Below, piece after piece: positions 59,201 to 64,000 of a DNA stretch of 64,000 nt. Where the stretch lies: NCBI GenBank assembly GCA_941918925.1, contig OW799237.1, positions 91,857,015-91,921,014 of the forward strand, read 5' to 3'. The position numbers and the translations under genes were made by a program. This DNA is from Phyto melanocephala (taxonomy: Eukaryota; Arthropoda; Insecta; Diptera; Rhinophoridae). The notes beneath the pieces were generated by a model. That model worked only from the letters and a program-made list of their open reading frames with translations, did no database searches and had not been told where the DNA came from. The stretch's first letter is position 1; each line of letters opens with the position of its first letter.

Positions 59201-61820
59201 TTTTTAATTTTGAGTGTAAACACACCAGTTGATGCTTAGAGGGTGGGTGTTGTACAATGAAAATTTCCTGCTGTATGCGGAATTATGTGTTTGTCATTCA
59301 AATGTCCTTGACTCTACTTTACTAAACATAAGTAATGAGGACACATGCTACTTGTGGATGCATAAAGACCACACAAATTGACACAAATAAACATCAAATT
59401 ACAATTGCATTTTGTTTATCCGTCAGATGATATTTTACATAAACATTGTTTTAAAATTAAGCCTTCAAATAATAATTCAAAAGAACTATGTATAATATCT
59501 ACTGTCAATATGAATGAGATTATATGTCAGAAAATAAGTGAAATTGGTCTTATACTCTCTCTCCCTCCACCCCTTGTCAATTCAATTTGTTAGTTAGTTT
59601 GAAAAAAAAATACATTTTTTGCGTCGATGAGCAGTTAAATAAAACTTCCGTTTAAACAATAACAAAGCGAATAAGAAAAAATAAACAAATTACAAACGGT
59701 CATATAGACAAATTTTTAATATAAATAAATAACATTGCTAAAAGCTTTTGTTGTTGAAAGCAACAATAGAGATCCATATCTTTACACATCAGCTCTAGTT
59801 AAAGTATAGAATATTTAAAAATAAGTCTAGAACATTATTTTTATTTATAAATGCAGGTAGGTATACTCAATTTGTCATTCCATTTGTATATACATATGTA
59901 TGTAGCCAGCAAAAAATCTATGACAAAAAGGTGAATTTGCAGGGGTTCAACTGGTGACGAATTGATTAAATTTATGTGAAAACACTAATGATTTTAACAT
60001 TAGCATGTCATTGGAGATCATGTGTTTACATGAATTATATTAATGAACTGCACTCCTTTTAGTAAGTCCGTAGAACTCATGCATATTTGATGAGAAGCAT
60101 CGGATGTTTCATGAGTTGAATTTGTTTGTTTACATGAATTCTTTAAGATATTTTGCATGATGTTGCATTCATTTTTAAGCACATCATTTATGACAAATTA
60201 TTTTGCAGTTAAGAACTCATTTAGAATTAATGCTTTTACACAACCCCCTCAATATTGGTATCAAATGAAAGGGCTTGACTAGTAAAATACAGTAAATTTG
60301 TAAAAGTAAAAATTAAAGATTGCTTCGGAAATAATAAAGAAAATAGCGTATTGCATGAAATATAAAATCTAGGCTATGCTACGATGTGGTCATTATACGT
60401 ATTTACATGACGGTAAAGGGTGCTATAAGATTAGGCACGACCGATTATACCGCTCTTGCTTGTTATGTTATAGGATTGTTACAACTAGTTATAGGACTGT
60501 TTCAAAATATTAAGCTAGATGTAAGTTGCATGATCGAATCCAGAGAAATAGTGTCTTAGAACTATAGAAAAACGTTATATACAAAAAGGTAAAGTAAATA
60601 ATGTATAAATCTCATAGATTATACAAATTTGTTAGAAAACAAAAAGTAAATTTACAAAAAAGATTTTCAATTTTTAAATTTTATTAAATAATTATTAAAG
60701 TACTAAAATGAACATATATGAAATATACTGAACAATTATTTTGCAAAATATGGAATTTACAACACATAAACCTGTTGCATTGTTAAAAAAGCAATATAAT
60801 AAAACAGAAAAATGAATTAAATTGTTTTCGAATTATTTTTAAATATAAAACGTTTTAATAATTATTTTACATTTTTCTGAAATTATTTAGAGTATTGAAT
60901 TTATTTAGCTCCGTCAAAAAAACAGGTGATGACATAAAACAATGTCATAAAAAATAGCTGATAAATATAAATATATATATACATATGTATGTATATATTT
61001 TTTTATTCTATTCAATATAATAAAGAAAAAAAAATGATTAGGTTAGTATCGGTTAAGATTCAATTCAGGAAAAAGGTAAATGCTTTTAGAAATTTCACTA
61101 ACTTTAATTTTTTTCTGTATTTTCTAAGCCTGGTCTATAACGGAAATATGCTTAAAAAAATTAGTTAAAAATTGAAGACCGCAGTGGTCAAATTACTATA
61201 TTTGATTGCTTAAGAAATAAGAAATTTTTTATAAAAAAAATATATCTATATGAATTTATATACAGAAAACCCACTTATTATATTAAAACCGAACGCCCTA
61301 ATTTGACCGCAAATTCTCGTACACGATCGAATTTCTGGCTCCATAATTTCACAATTGTACGAGTTCTTAATTTGTATTGAGGTTTTAAGAAATTTTGTTA
61401 TAGATTTTAATACGTTAATACGTTTACACATAATAAAGTGGTTCCAAAATTTAAAAAACTGCGTCATTGATAGAATGACGAATAAGTTTGTAACACATTA
61501 AAACCATTTTTAAATAATAATTAAAAAACTAGCCCTGATTATTTAACCAACTAGACTTAGAATTATACAACCAAAGCACCTATAACTTACTCATAGTAAA
61601 CAACTTCATTTACAGCTCCAAAAAATTTATAATCTACAACAAAACAGTGCTTAAAACTTATTGTAATTTAAGTTGGATAATAAAAACTATAAACTAATGT
61701 AGGTACGAACTACTTACCAAAATCCATGAATTGTTTTATAGAGAGCGGTGATGGATTGAATTGTGAGTAAAAGTCAAGCATTTTTGGTATGTTGGAGTAG
61801 CGCACTGGAAATAACCGCAT
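23138..61820 (-). CDS. Pdk: Pyruvate dehydrogenase kinase, six coding exons
   Basis: On the minus strand the coding exons are 61820..61718, 25191..24984, 24907..24717, 24649..24300, 23578..23354 and 23284..23138, giving 407 residues, as expected for the family. PDK is a mitochondrial matrix kinase that phosphorylates E1-alpha and shuts down the pyruvate dehydrogenase complex. The all-helical N-terminal domain carries the [12 protein letters not shown] motif (His116). The GHKL ATPase domain has the N box ELFKNSMRA (Glu246, Asn250), the ADP-binding SDQGGGIP (Asp287) and the glycine lid [10 protein letters not shown] (about 323-332). The C-terminal DW motif (GDWSN, 387-391) mediates dimerisation. 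The fly family start MRLFP is conserved at the chosen ATG. All junctions are GT/AG and in phase. Introns 2, 3 and 5 are 67-76 bp and intron 4 is 721 bp, whereas intron 1 spans 36.5 kb of transposons. Confidence 0.95.
23354..23578 (-). CDS. Pdk: Pdk coding exon 5 (G1/G2 boxes)
   Basis: Begins [20 protein letters not shown], then the variable ATP-lid segment, [19 protein letters not shown] and [13 protein letters not shown], before GTGAAT. Asp287 and the glycine boxes are intact. Confidence 0.95.
23730..24115. repeat. Two-unit tandem repeat in Pdk intron 4
   Basis: A unit of roughly 220 bp occurs twice. Each contains the palindromic word TTCGAAAATTCGAACTTATG followed by TTCGAA, then AAAAATCACTTTCGTTTTAG or its variant, and a T/A-rich remainder. 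Confidence 0.6.
24300..24649 (-). CDS. Pdk: Pdk coding exon 4 (N box)
   Basis: Starts [20 protein letters not shown] and contains the ATPase N box [13 protein letters not shown]. It ends at a phase-0 junction after GKEDICVK, before GTAAGTAG. Confidence 0.95.
24717..24907 (-). CDS. Pdk: Pdk coding exon 3 (catalytic His region)
   Basis: Reads [20 protein letters not shown], then [10 protein letters not shown], and ends [11 protein letters not shown] before GTAAGTG. It carries the RHNDVV histidine and the lipoyl-domain binding helices. Confidence 0.95.
24984..25191 (-). CDS. Pdk: Pdk coding exon 2
   Basis: It completes the Gly codon and reads [20 protein letters not shown], then [20 protein letters not shown], up to EPTHDNLQE before GTAAAT. 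Typical PDK helical domain. Confidence 0.94.
25192..25964. other. Start of Pdk intron 1, no gene seen
   Basis: A/T-rich DNA with a (TTG)n run near 25337-25348. The 25620-25870 stretch has higher complexity but only broken frames. Confidence 0.4.
25965..26135 (+). mobile_element. 3' end fragment of a TATACCC/GGCCGAAT repeat
   Basis: Contains CATACATACGTAAAC, CAATGGGATGTTTTTATAC, GTTGTGAAGGGTATAAAAG and the GGCACGGCCGAATG hairpin remnant. The 5' two-thirds of the repeat is missing. Confidence 0.7.
26602..27081 (+). repeat. 5' LTR, 480 bp
   Basis: Runs from AGTTAGAAATACCGAC to AATCCTTAACT. Short inverted ends AGTTA/TAACT. Matches 33306-33785 base for base by eye. It contains the A/T-rich stretch with ATTAAATAAATAAG-type poly(A) signals and ATTGAGCGCAGTCGGAGCG, a possible initiator area. 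Confidence 0.92.
27081..27098 (+). promoter_or_regulatory. tRNA primer binding site
   Basis: TGGCGCCCGAGCAGGGAC starts at the last LTR base. It resembles the tRNA-Lys type primer sites used by several retroelements. The assignment to a specific tRNA is from memory. Confidence 0.75.
27530..27975 (+). repeat. A-rich imperfect tandem repeat in the retroelement leader
   Basis: About 440 bp almost devoid of C. A unit with AGAGAAAATATACAA, GAAATAATAG, ATATATACGAATATAAGG and AATATAAATATTGAGATA occurs twice (27549 on and 27678 on). The long minus-strand frames here are low-complexity artefacts. Confidence 0.75.
28127..29368 (+). CDS. gag: Errantivirus-type Gag
   Basis: Intact 413-codon frame beginning [15 protein letters not shown]. 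The N-terminus (residues about 1-70) is coiled-coil-like. The central part (about 88-270) has the gypsy Gag fold words [37 protein letters not shown] and [11 protein letters not shown]. The C-terminal third is basic and Pro/Asn/Gln-rich. No CCHC zinc knuckle is visible, which is usual for insect errantiviruses. Gag forms the particle shell and binds the RNA genome; this is family knowledge. The frame ends a few codons after a slippery heptamer that leads into the pol frame. It appears undamaged. Confidence 0.85.
   Translation: MEEMKVNLTNLTGAVNMLVSQLRGIEDRLRKIEGTNDQERLGEFSRRLEALESPVVSLGSVVEEEVLQPPRNEEELREIQRLPDSVKELREFDGNPVQYVSWIHSVETVLKDFEIVRTKPIYRAIMLSIRQKVIGAADTALISYNVFENNWQEIKRVLSLHYADKRDIQTLEHQLNQLSQGSSKVDEFYASVNHQLSLIINKLKTESYSRETVIALIETHRNRALDVFIRGLRGNLSQMLIIQKPRTLPEAYSACLDLQNLTMRNTILQSGSSNRISIPVGLSNSSGNQAPLGPARMNQYNSHRLPSYQGNHWSYKYQRPYRHINNQAPHLPPRVPPLKHEPMEVDQSRQVNYMNRPKQDIKRSGSEPYYKNKQPRLFNLDTEPAVQETSEATFDEEIEEVNFMPDSRQAFLT
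29329..29335 (+). promoter_or_regulatory. -1 ribosomal frameshift site (A AAT TTT)
   Basis: In the gag frame the codons are GTA AAT TTT ATG, giving the canonical X XXY YYZ heptamer AAATTTT. Slipping back one base here enters the pol frame, which is open through the protease DTGSN motif. The gag stop is 30 bases further on. Confidence 0.75.
29335..31284 (+). pseudogene. pol: Pol polyprotein lacking reverse transcriptase (protease, RNase H, integrase)
   Basis: After the frameshift the pol frame runs open to 31284. The aspartic protease carries LIDTGSN (about 29405-29425) and [11 protein letters not shown] (about 29612-29641). Directly after KELGAIV the sequence becomes [16 protein letters not shown] with YTDHQLLTY and [12 protein letters not shown], the C-terminal part of RNase H. 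All of the RT, with its YxDD active site, and the start of RNase H are absent, yet the frame is kept. Integrase follows: an HHCC zinc motif ([11 protein letters not shown]...CETCHTNK), the first Asp in LHMDIM and the second in VTDNEG. The residue 36 positions later, where the catalytic Glu should stand, is Gly. Replication-defective by two independent lesions. Confidence 0.88.
31285..31799 (+). other. Non-coding spacer between pol and env
   Basis: About 515 bp between the pol stop and the env frame. Many errantiviruses have little or no gap here, as I recall. A pyrimidine-rich run (31770-31790) followed by CACATGTAAAG at the end looks like a splice acceptor for env mRNA. Confidence 0.5.
31800..33333 (+). 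CDS. env: Errantivirus-type envelope glycoprotein
   Basis: Open for about 510 codons with no in-frame ATG at its beginning, so the N-terminus is probably supplied by splicing, as known for errantivirus env. Visible features are a furin-like RSPR site (around residue 105), followed by an [17 protein letters not shown] hydrophobic segment, then a heptad-rich region (NELQR-like, [12 protein letters not shown]). There are several N-X-S/T sites, conserved Cys in the second half, and a transmembrane helix near residues 455-475 ([16 protein letters not shown]) with a short tail. It stops 28 bases inside the 3' LTR. In the family, Env mediates membrane fusion. Whether this copy is expressed is unknown. 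The precise start is not determined. Confidence 0.8.
33295..33305 (+). promoter_or_regulatory. Polypurine tract
   Basis: AAGGAGGGAGG lies directly before the 3' LTR. It is the plus-strand DNA primer site and also encodes part of the Env C terminus. Confidence 0.8.
33306..33785 (+). repeat. 3' LTR, 480 bp
   Basis: Same length and, by eye, the same sequence as 26602-27081. Followed by TGGA, the second copy of the target duplication. Confidence 0.92.
33957..34265 (+). mobile_element. 5' part of a TATACCC repeat
   Basis: TATACCTTTCACAGCGTGTG, CCGACCTTATAAAGTATATA and CCGTCTGTCCGTGTG mark the first ~300 bp of the family. It is cut off where the next complete copy begins at 34271. Confidence 0.65.
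34271..35076 (+). mobile_element. TATACCC/GGCCGAAT repeat, complete copy
   Basis: Starts with the hairpin TATACCCTTCACACAGTG...AAAGGGTATA. The conserved body includes CCGACCCCATAAAGTATATA, (TCTGTCCG)n, ATATTCGGGAGTAGATCGG and CTGGTTAGAG. After the T-rich tract it ends GTGAAGGGTATATAAG, the TTCGGCATGGCCGAA hairpin and CTCTTACTTG. It encodes no protein, though a ~98-residue antisense open frame is shared by several copies. Confidence 0.75.
35100..36610 (-). mobile_element. Related (A2) repeat, split by the insertion at 35560-36371
   Basis: Flanks of the inserted copy join up: left blocks repeat ATCAAATGAAAGGGCTTGA and CAGTAAAATACAG, and right flank continues with AAATCCAAGATGGC and AAATCTAGGCTA, the same wording as at 14850-15400 (inverted) and 60245-60465. 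Boundaries are approximate, and strand is assigned relative to the A2 copy. Confidence 0.5.
35560..36371 (-). mobile_element. TATACCC/GGCCGAAT repeat, complete copy in minus orientation
   Basis: Begins ACAAGTAAGAGCGCTATATT and ends TTTTTCACTGTGTGAAGGGTATA, so it is a full copy turned round relative to 34271-35076. With that copy it forms a very long inverted pair. It contains TGGCTCAGCTGG at 35950, which fits a tRNA A-box consensus. Confidence 0.75.
36611..37045. other. No gene seen
   Basis: A/T-rich intronic DNA of Pdk intron 1. Nothing supported. Confidence 0.4.
37046..37899 (+). pseudogene. Decayed mariner element with transposase remnants
   Basis: Imperfect terminal repeats (left AAGGTGCTTTTTTT, right AAAAAAAACACCCTT) lie next to TA. 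Inside, broken frames show [12 protein letters not shown], [12 protein letters not shown] (37524-37545), [13 protein letters not shown] (37608-37632) and KNWTSRL-like (37742-37760) words of the same mariner family as 17951-18874. Many stops. Confidence 0.7.
38187..38270. repeat. Short palindrome, possible fold-back element
   Basis: ATATCGTCGTTCGCAAGTTA...TTGTGTTCTAT is mirrored by ATAGAACACAATAATTTGAG...AACGACGATAT around a ~25-bp loop. Confidence 0.6.
38630..39945 (+). pseudogene. Decayed LINE reverse transcriptase (RTE/Ingi-like end)
   Basis: Broken frames resemble LINE ORF2 in order: [14 protein letters not shown] near 38935, a KVSPLLFNI-like region near 39110, a thumb-like block, [11 protein letters not shown] near 39718-39750, a [11 protein letters not shown]-like block near 39790-39830, and WSEAK near 39870. 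That C-terminal WLGH...RGRP..TWR arrangement is typical of RTE/CR1-type elements. Heavily mutated. Confidence 0.6.
39946..41889. other. No gene seen
   Basis: Mixed intronic DNA with short higher-GC pieces (40240-40310, 41640-41760) but no supported frame or clear repeat boundary. Confidence 0.4.
41890..42260 (+). mobile_element. LINE 3' coding fragment with Cys-His motif
   Basis: The open frame 41901-42149 reads [20 protein letters not shown] and [13 protein letters not shown], matching the C-terminal Cys-His motif of jockey/I-type LINE proteins (CxxC...HxxxxC class, with His replaced here). Further decayed sequence follows ([23 protein letters not shown] to ~42245). Confidence 0.55.
42383..43957 (+). 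mobile_element. TATACCC/GGCCGAAT repeat hosting a second, nested one
   Basis: The outer copy starts TTATACCCTTCACACAG, carries ATCGAATCCCAGCTGAGCC near 42783, enters its T-rich tract, and resumes after 43652 to end with GGCACGGCCGAATATAGCGC and CTTACTTG near 43954. The inner copy occupies 42902-43652. Confidence 0.7.
42902..43652 (+). mobile_element. Nested A3-subfamily TATACCC repeat with an inverted internal block
   Basis: Starts TTATACCCTTCACCTGTGGT...CACAAGGGTATA. Its middle AGAAGCAACTATATGTTCCT and AATCGCTATTGAAATTCAGC match the A3 blocks at 15.6-16.2 kb. Near 43490 GGCTCAGCTGGGATTCGATG appears in the orientation opposite to that in other plus-strand copies, so the inner element is a chimera. 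It ends GGCACGGCCGAATATAGC, ACTTG. Confidence 0.65.
43958..44479. other. No gene seen
   Basis: A/T-rich intronic DNA. Confidence 0.4.
44490..45060 (-). pseudogene. Decayed mariner (YSPDL type) transposase
   Basis: Minus-strand frames read [20 protein letters not shown] (about 44870-44815), [16 protein letters not shown] (about 44735-44690), then [18 protein letters not shown] near 44640-44590. These are the second and third catalytic blocks and C terminus of a classic DD34D mariner. The gene has frameshifts and stops and is a different lineage from the copies at 18.1 and 53.2 kb. Confidence 0.7.
45264..45310. repeat. T-rich and (TTTA)n low-complexity tract
   Basis: Poly-T followed by TATTTATTTATTTATTTATG. 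This could be the 3' tail of a minus-strand LINE, but no LINE body was recognised to its right. Confidence 0.4.
45701..45946. mobile_element. MITE, 246 bp
   Basis: TAAGCCTATAGTACAAGAAA...AGCCACATGAAAATGTGG at the left mirrors CCACATGCGCATGTGGCTTT...TGTACTAAAGGCTTTA at the right, with ~45-bp arms. TGACGTCA-like words occur within both halves (near 45750 and 45880). Confidence 0.65.
46406..47210 (+). mobile_element. pogo/Tigger-like element, internally deleted
   Basis: Termini CAGTCGAACTTCCTTGTAGT and the inverse ATAGGGAAGTTCGACTG are flanked by TA (46404-46405, 47211-47212). The open frame 46800-47027 ([20 protein letters not shown] and an acidic ISDDDEEKL) resembles the C-terminal tail of pogo/Tigger transposases. 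The DNA-binding and DDE domains are missing. Confidence 0.65.
47306..47441 (+). pseudogene. MADF-domain exon with a stop codon
   Basis: Reads [20 protein letters not shown] and [11 protein letters not shown], then TAA (47399-47401), then [14 protein letters not shown] before a GTGAG donor. The pattern LI..IR.R..LYD..H.DYKN...W..VA..L is the MADF DNA-binding fold. The acceptor TATTTCAG at 47290-47297 and the donor suggest an original intron-containing gene of the host element. The stop makes this copy defective. Confidence 0.65.
47705..49143. other. No gene seen
   Basis: A/T-rich intronic DNA with only short frames and a short (CA)n run near 48217-48227. Confidence 0.4.
49394..50136 (+). mobile_element. 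Non-autonomous Helitron with five ~120-bp repeats
   Basis: Starts TCTATCTATATATAAAAG directly after an A and ends GGGTTTGGCTAG directly before a T, the Helitron rule (TC...CTRR between A and T). The GC-rich GGCGTAGCAACGCGCGCC just before the end can form the 3' hairpin. A (TG)n run lies near 49418. The body is built from five tandem repeats. No Rep/helicase gene. Confidence 0.8.
49500..50040. repeat. Five ~120-bp tandem repeats with GTGGGCGG...CACGCCC core
   Basis: Cores lie near 49528, 49649, 49767, 49889 and 50010, spaced 118-122 bp. Each unit reads TACTTGCACTGGACCGATTT, GAAACTTTGCACACATAT, GAGCTGTCATGACTAAATAA, then the inverted-repeat core GTGGGCGGGGCCACGCCC. Confidence 0.8.
50478..52402. 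other. No gene recognised; possible decayed element at 51020-51800
   Basis: GAAGCCAA occurs near 51050 and 51774. A frame at 51103-51351 and its continuation ([24 protein letters not shown]) hint at a transposon-protein tail, but I cannot name the family. A run of ATACATATGTATG words lies near 52150-52210. Confidence 0.3.
52403..52958. mobile_element. Short inverted-repeat element with GCGCACAG termini
   Basis: GCGCACAGTGGGTTGA at the left is matched by the inverse TCGACCCCTGTGCGC at the right. Near 52676 an ATG opens MEPPSTSG followed by GTATTT, resembling a transposase first exon with a donor. Class uncertain. Confidence 0.45.
53082..53632 (+). mobile_element. Internally deleted mariner with AAGGGTCCGCCA ends
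   Basis: Left AAGGGTCCGCCATCTAACGT and right inverse AAAGTTATTTGGCGGACCCTT, flanked by TA. It keeps the transposase start ([19 protein letters not shown] from 53191) and part of the catalytic domain. Sequence is lost between these parts, and again after the second catalytic block. Confidence 0.75.
53191..53635 (+). pseudogene. Mariner transposase fragment with two internal deletions
   Basis: The N-terminal [15 protein letters not shown] joins near 53251 to [20 protein letters not shown] in a different frame, so the helix-turn-helix is lost. The catalytic part runs through [20 protein letters not shown] and [12 protein letters not shown], then jumps to the right terminal repeat, so the third catalytic Asp is missing. 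Non-functional. Confidence 0.75.
53636..55091. other. No gene seen
   Basis: A/T-rich intronic DNA with a (TCTG)n microsatellite near 54163-54190 and an (AAT)n run near 54736-54752. Confidence 0.45.
55092..55875 (+). mobile_element. TATACCC/GGCCGAAT repeat, complete copy
   Basis: Starts TTATACCCTTCACACAGTGA, contains CCGACCCCATAAAGTATATA and ATCGAATCCCAGCTGAGCC (about 55486), then a T-rich tract, and ends GTGAAGGGTATATAAGATTC, GGCACGGCCGAATATAGCAC and CTTACTTG. Confidence 0.75.
56226..57117 (+). mobile_element. TATACCC/GGCCGAAT repeat, complete copy
   Basis: Same structure as the copy at 55092-55875, about 0.9 kb because the T-rich tract (56648-56935) is longer. It ends GGCACGGCCGAATATAGCGC, TCTTACTTG. 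Confidence 0.75.
57118..57772. other. No gene seen; possible repeat from 57476
   Basis: CCAGCAAAAAATTTTGCATTAG with CATGAAAAATGCC words resembles 59905-60230, so a shared dispersed repeat is possible. Confidence 0.35.
57773..57940. mobile_element. MITE, ~168 bp
   Basis: AACCAAGGCATATTTATTCA...TCAGGTA is mirrored by TACCTGATGAATAAATATGC...CTTGGTT. Nearly perfect ~27-bp ends. Confidence 0.7.
57941..60244. other. No gene recognised; possible MITE-related block at 58745-58980
   Basis: The block contains GTCAAACTCCATACATAAAA, also seen in similar form inside the 57773 MITE, and CGCTATCACCTTATG, also inverted at 18933. The frame 58258-58497 has no recognised motif. Confidence 0.35.
60245..60465 (+). 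mobile_element. 3' end of an A2-type repeat
   Basis: ATATTGGTATCAAATGAAAG, CTTGACTAGTAAAATACAGT, TAAAATCTAGGCTATGCTAC and the degenerate end TTAGGCACGACCGATTATAC...GCTCTTGCTTG match the A2 copies at 14.8-15.4 and 35.4-36.6 kb. Confidence 0.6.
60466..61717. other. 5' end of Pdk intron 1, no gene seen
   Basis: A/T-rich intronic sequence next to the exon 1 donor. Nothing supported. Confidence 0.45.
61718..61820 (-). CDS. Pdk: Pdk coding exon 1
   Basis: Encodes [20 protein letters not shown] and continues [14 protein letters not shown], ending one base into the Gly codon before GTAAGTAG. The [19 protein letters not shown] sequence is the invariant N-terminal helix of PDK. A short basic start (MRLFPVRY) fits a mitochondrial presequence. 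Confidence 0.94.
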
Positions 61821-64000
61821 CTTGATGATTTTGTGTGTTTGTTTTCTTTTAAAGTATATATAATTATGAACGTTTACAATCAAATCAATGAATCAACAGT
61901 CAGGAGATTGTTGTGGTACGTAGTAAACGAAATGTAATTTTTGGGCAGCTGTACTTTGTATAAATTATTTAAATTTTGTTTTTAATTTTTTCCAGCCTAT
62001 AGAAATTTACAAAAAAAAAAAAAATGAATTGTACATATATGTATAAATGTATGTATGTACAATATACATACATATATACAAATAATTCATAAGTAAACTA
62101 TTACACAGGCAGATGTCTAAACACTAAACACAACTGTTAGATTCTATAAGCGATGGGGTTTTTAAACGACCTTCTTATTAATGATTGTAGTACATATACA
62201 ATTTATATTACATATAAATTTCTTTTACTTTTCCACATTGATTTTAATACCTATAAAATTTTTATTCAATTGCACATGCATAAGTACATTGCTCCTTCCG
62301 GTCTAAGGACATTTTTAATGCGGTTGTAGGAACATTACAATTAATTTTAAGAACACTTCACAGTAAAAATAGTTTCATTCGATATGTACTAAAAACAGCT
62401 GTCAATTAATATAGATATTTATTTATTTTATTAATTGAAAATAGCTTTTACATAAATACACAAATTTTTTAATTAAAAGATTCTCTTTTATTATTTTTTT
62501 TTTTTTTAAATTTAGTTTTTAAGCACACAATTAAATCTAATCAAGACTTGTTAAATCTCTATGTAGACAAATAATGATTTTTATTCTGACTGCTTTTTAT
62601 GTACTTATTAGGAGGACCACAAATTTTGTTTGTTTTGAATTTATACCTTCACAAAACAATATTTTACTTTTTTCTGTGCGTCTGTATTCGTTTTGATGTT
62701 TTTGTTTGAGCTGTTTAATTTTAACTGCTTTATTTTGCTCACAAACTTACATAATTAATGCTTTAAATTGAAACGAATTTATTTTTGCTTTTATTCCATA
62801 AGAATCTAGTAATTTTTAGTTGGTGTACGTGATAATGGAATTATTTGTGTTTTTTCGTCGTTCTCTCTCTTATGACGTTTTGTTTTTACCCAACATATGA
62901 TTTTTGTTTATCAGCGATGCCAGAATTTTTAATCGATTAATTATTAATTGCTTAAACAAAATATCCTACTTTCTCTTAAATAGCATCTTCAAATATAATT
63001 TTTCATAAATTTTGTAAGCAAAACTTGTTTTTTTTAATTATTTTACAAAAAAATTCTACATAAAAAAAGAAATTTTGATAAGTTGTAAATGTTTATAAGG
63101 AACCTATTTTTAAAAAGTTTTAATTAATTTTATTTAAATTAAATTTATATATATTTTATAAGTTTTATAAAGGCAATTTTCAGAGTTTTCTCAAAATAAA
63201 AAAAAAGAATTAGATATTGGCATTTGTGCTTAAGGTCAATGAGTTCACCTGTATTATTCAATTTAAATGAATTCGCAAAAGCATTTATAAATACATAATA
63301 ATATTAATTTATTATATTTGGCGTTTTGAAGTAGTAAGTCACCTAACAAATATATAAATATGCATTAAAATGACAAAACCAAAGTGATTTAAATTTATTT
63401 TCTATTTTAAATGAGTTACATCATTAAAGCCGCTAAACTAAACATATAAAAATAGTTTAATAAAGGATCCTCTATGTGCACTAGACACAACCAATATACT
63501 TATAAAGCTTTTACACTTACAATGCGTAATGTGAATCTGGCAGCCCTAGTTAGATATGAGTTTCAAAACTTGGCATAACATATGCGCTTAAAATCCCAAA
63601 CTTGGCATTACTTGATTTCGTGCTTTATCTTCGCGCCGGAAATCTACAAAATAAAAATAATTTTTAAGGATTTTGTATGAAACATATGTATGTATATAGA
63701 AAATAAATTTTCTAAATTTACAAACTATTAAATGAAAATATAATTTTTAAGAGTATTCTTTGTTTTCACAATTAAATTGTTTATAAAAAGCGAAATTTAA
63801 AAATATAATTGAATTAAGGATATTATTTTTAAATTTTACTTTTTTAAATTTATTAATAAATAATTATGGTCAAAAAATTTCCAATACTTCTTTATTACAT
63901 CAATAGTGTAAGAATACTTTCTTGAAGAGGAATAAAATTATTTTCAAAATTTTTGGTTTTTTCGGCTATTCTATATGTATTTCACTGGTGCTTACGCCAG
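61821..64000. other. Pdk upstream region
   Basis: Holds the Pdk 5' UTR next to 61820 and presumably its promoter, but no TATA/initiator could be chosen with confidence. Contains ATACATACATA runs near 62040-62080. No second gene is visible up to the window edge. Confidence 0.4.

Overview
The window is AT-rich nuclear DNA from a higher fly (Diptera: Brachycera). Two conserved host genes face each other tail to tail, and everything between and around them is dense with transposon remains. The encoded proteins are clearly dipteran: a Ced-6/GULP adaptor and a pyruvate dehydrogenase kinase (Pdk). From memory both genes also lie close together in Drosophila (region 45D). The large introns and interspersed-repeat families suggest a calyptrate fly such as a blowfly or house-fly relative, but the species cannot be fixed from sequence alone.

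Layout: 1-7.2 kb holds degenerate mariner copies, a truncated LINE with a nested MITE, and a LINE 3' end. 7284-12946 (+) is ced-6 in four coding exons; its 4-kb last intron is filled with fold-back and terminal-inverted-repeat elements and a repeat carrying a long T-rich tract. 13-23 kb is intergenic and contains a fold-back mariner derivative (17951-18874) and several MITEs. Pdk runs on the minus strand from its start codon at 61820 to its stop at 23138. Five of its six coding exons lie in 23.1-25.2 kb, while coding exon 1 is 36.5 kb away, at 61.7-61.8 kb.

The 36.5-kb first intron of Pdk is a transposon accumulation zone. It holds an env-bearing LTR retroelement of the gypsy/errantivirus type (26602-33785) whose LTRs look identical and are flanked by a TGGA duplication, so it is a recent insertion. 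That copy has lost its whole reverse transcriptase by a clean in-frame deletion and has a glycine in place of the integrase catalytic glutamate. The intron also carries many copies of an ~0.8-kb repeat bounded by TATACCC and GGCCGAAT hairpins (Helentron/DINE-like architecture), some of them nested or inverted. Further elements are a Helitron with ~120-bp internal repeats inside a hAT-like element, a PIF/Harbinger-like element with a MADF-domain relic hosting a pogo-like insertion, several mariner relics and LINE fragments.

No tRNA, rRNA, CRISPR or prokaryotic-type gene was seen. The two host genes are unrelated in function: ced-6 is an engulfment/endocytic adaptor and Pdk controls mitochondrial pyruvate oxidation. 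Their proximity looks like conserved synteny rather than a shared pathway.
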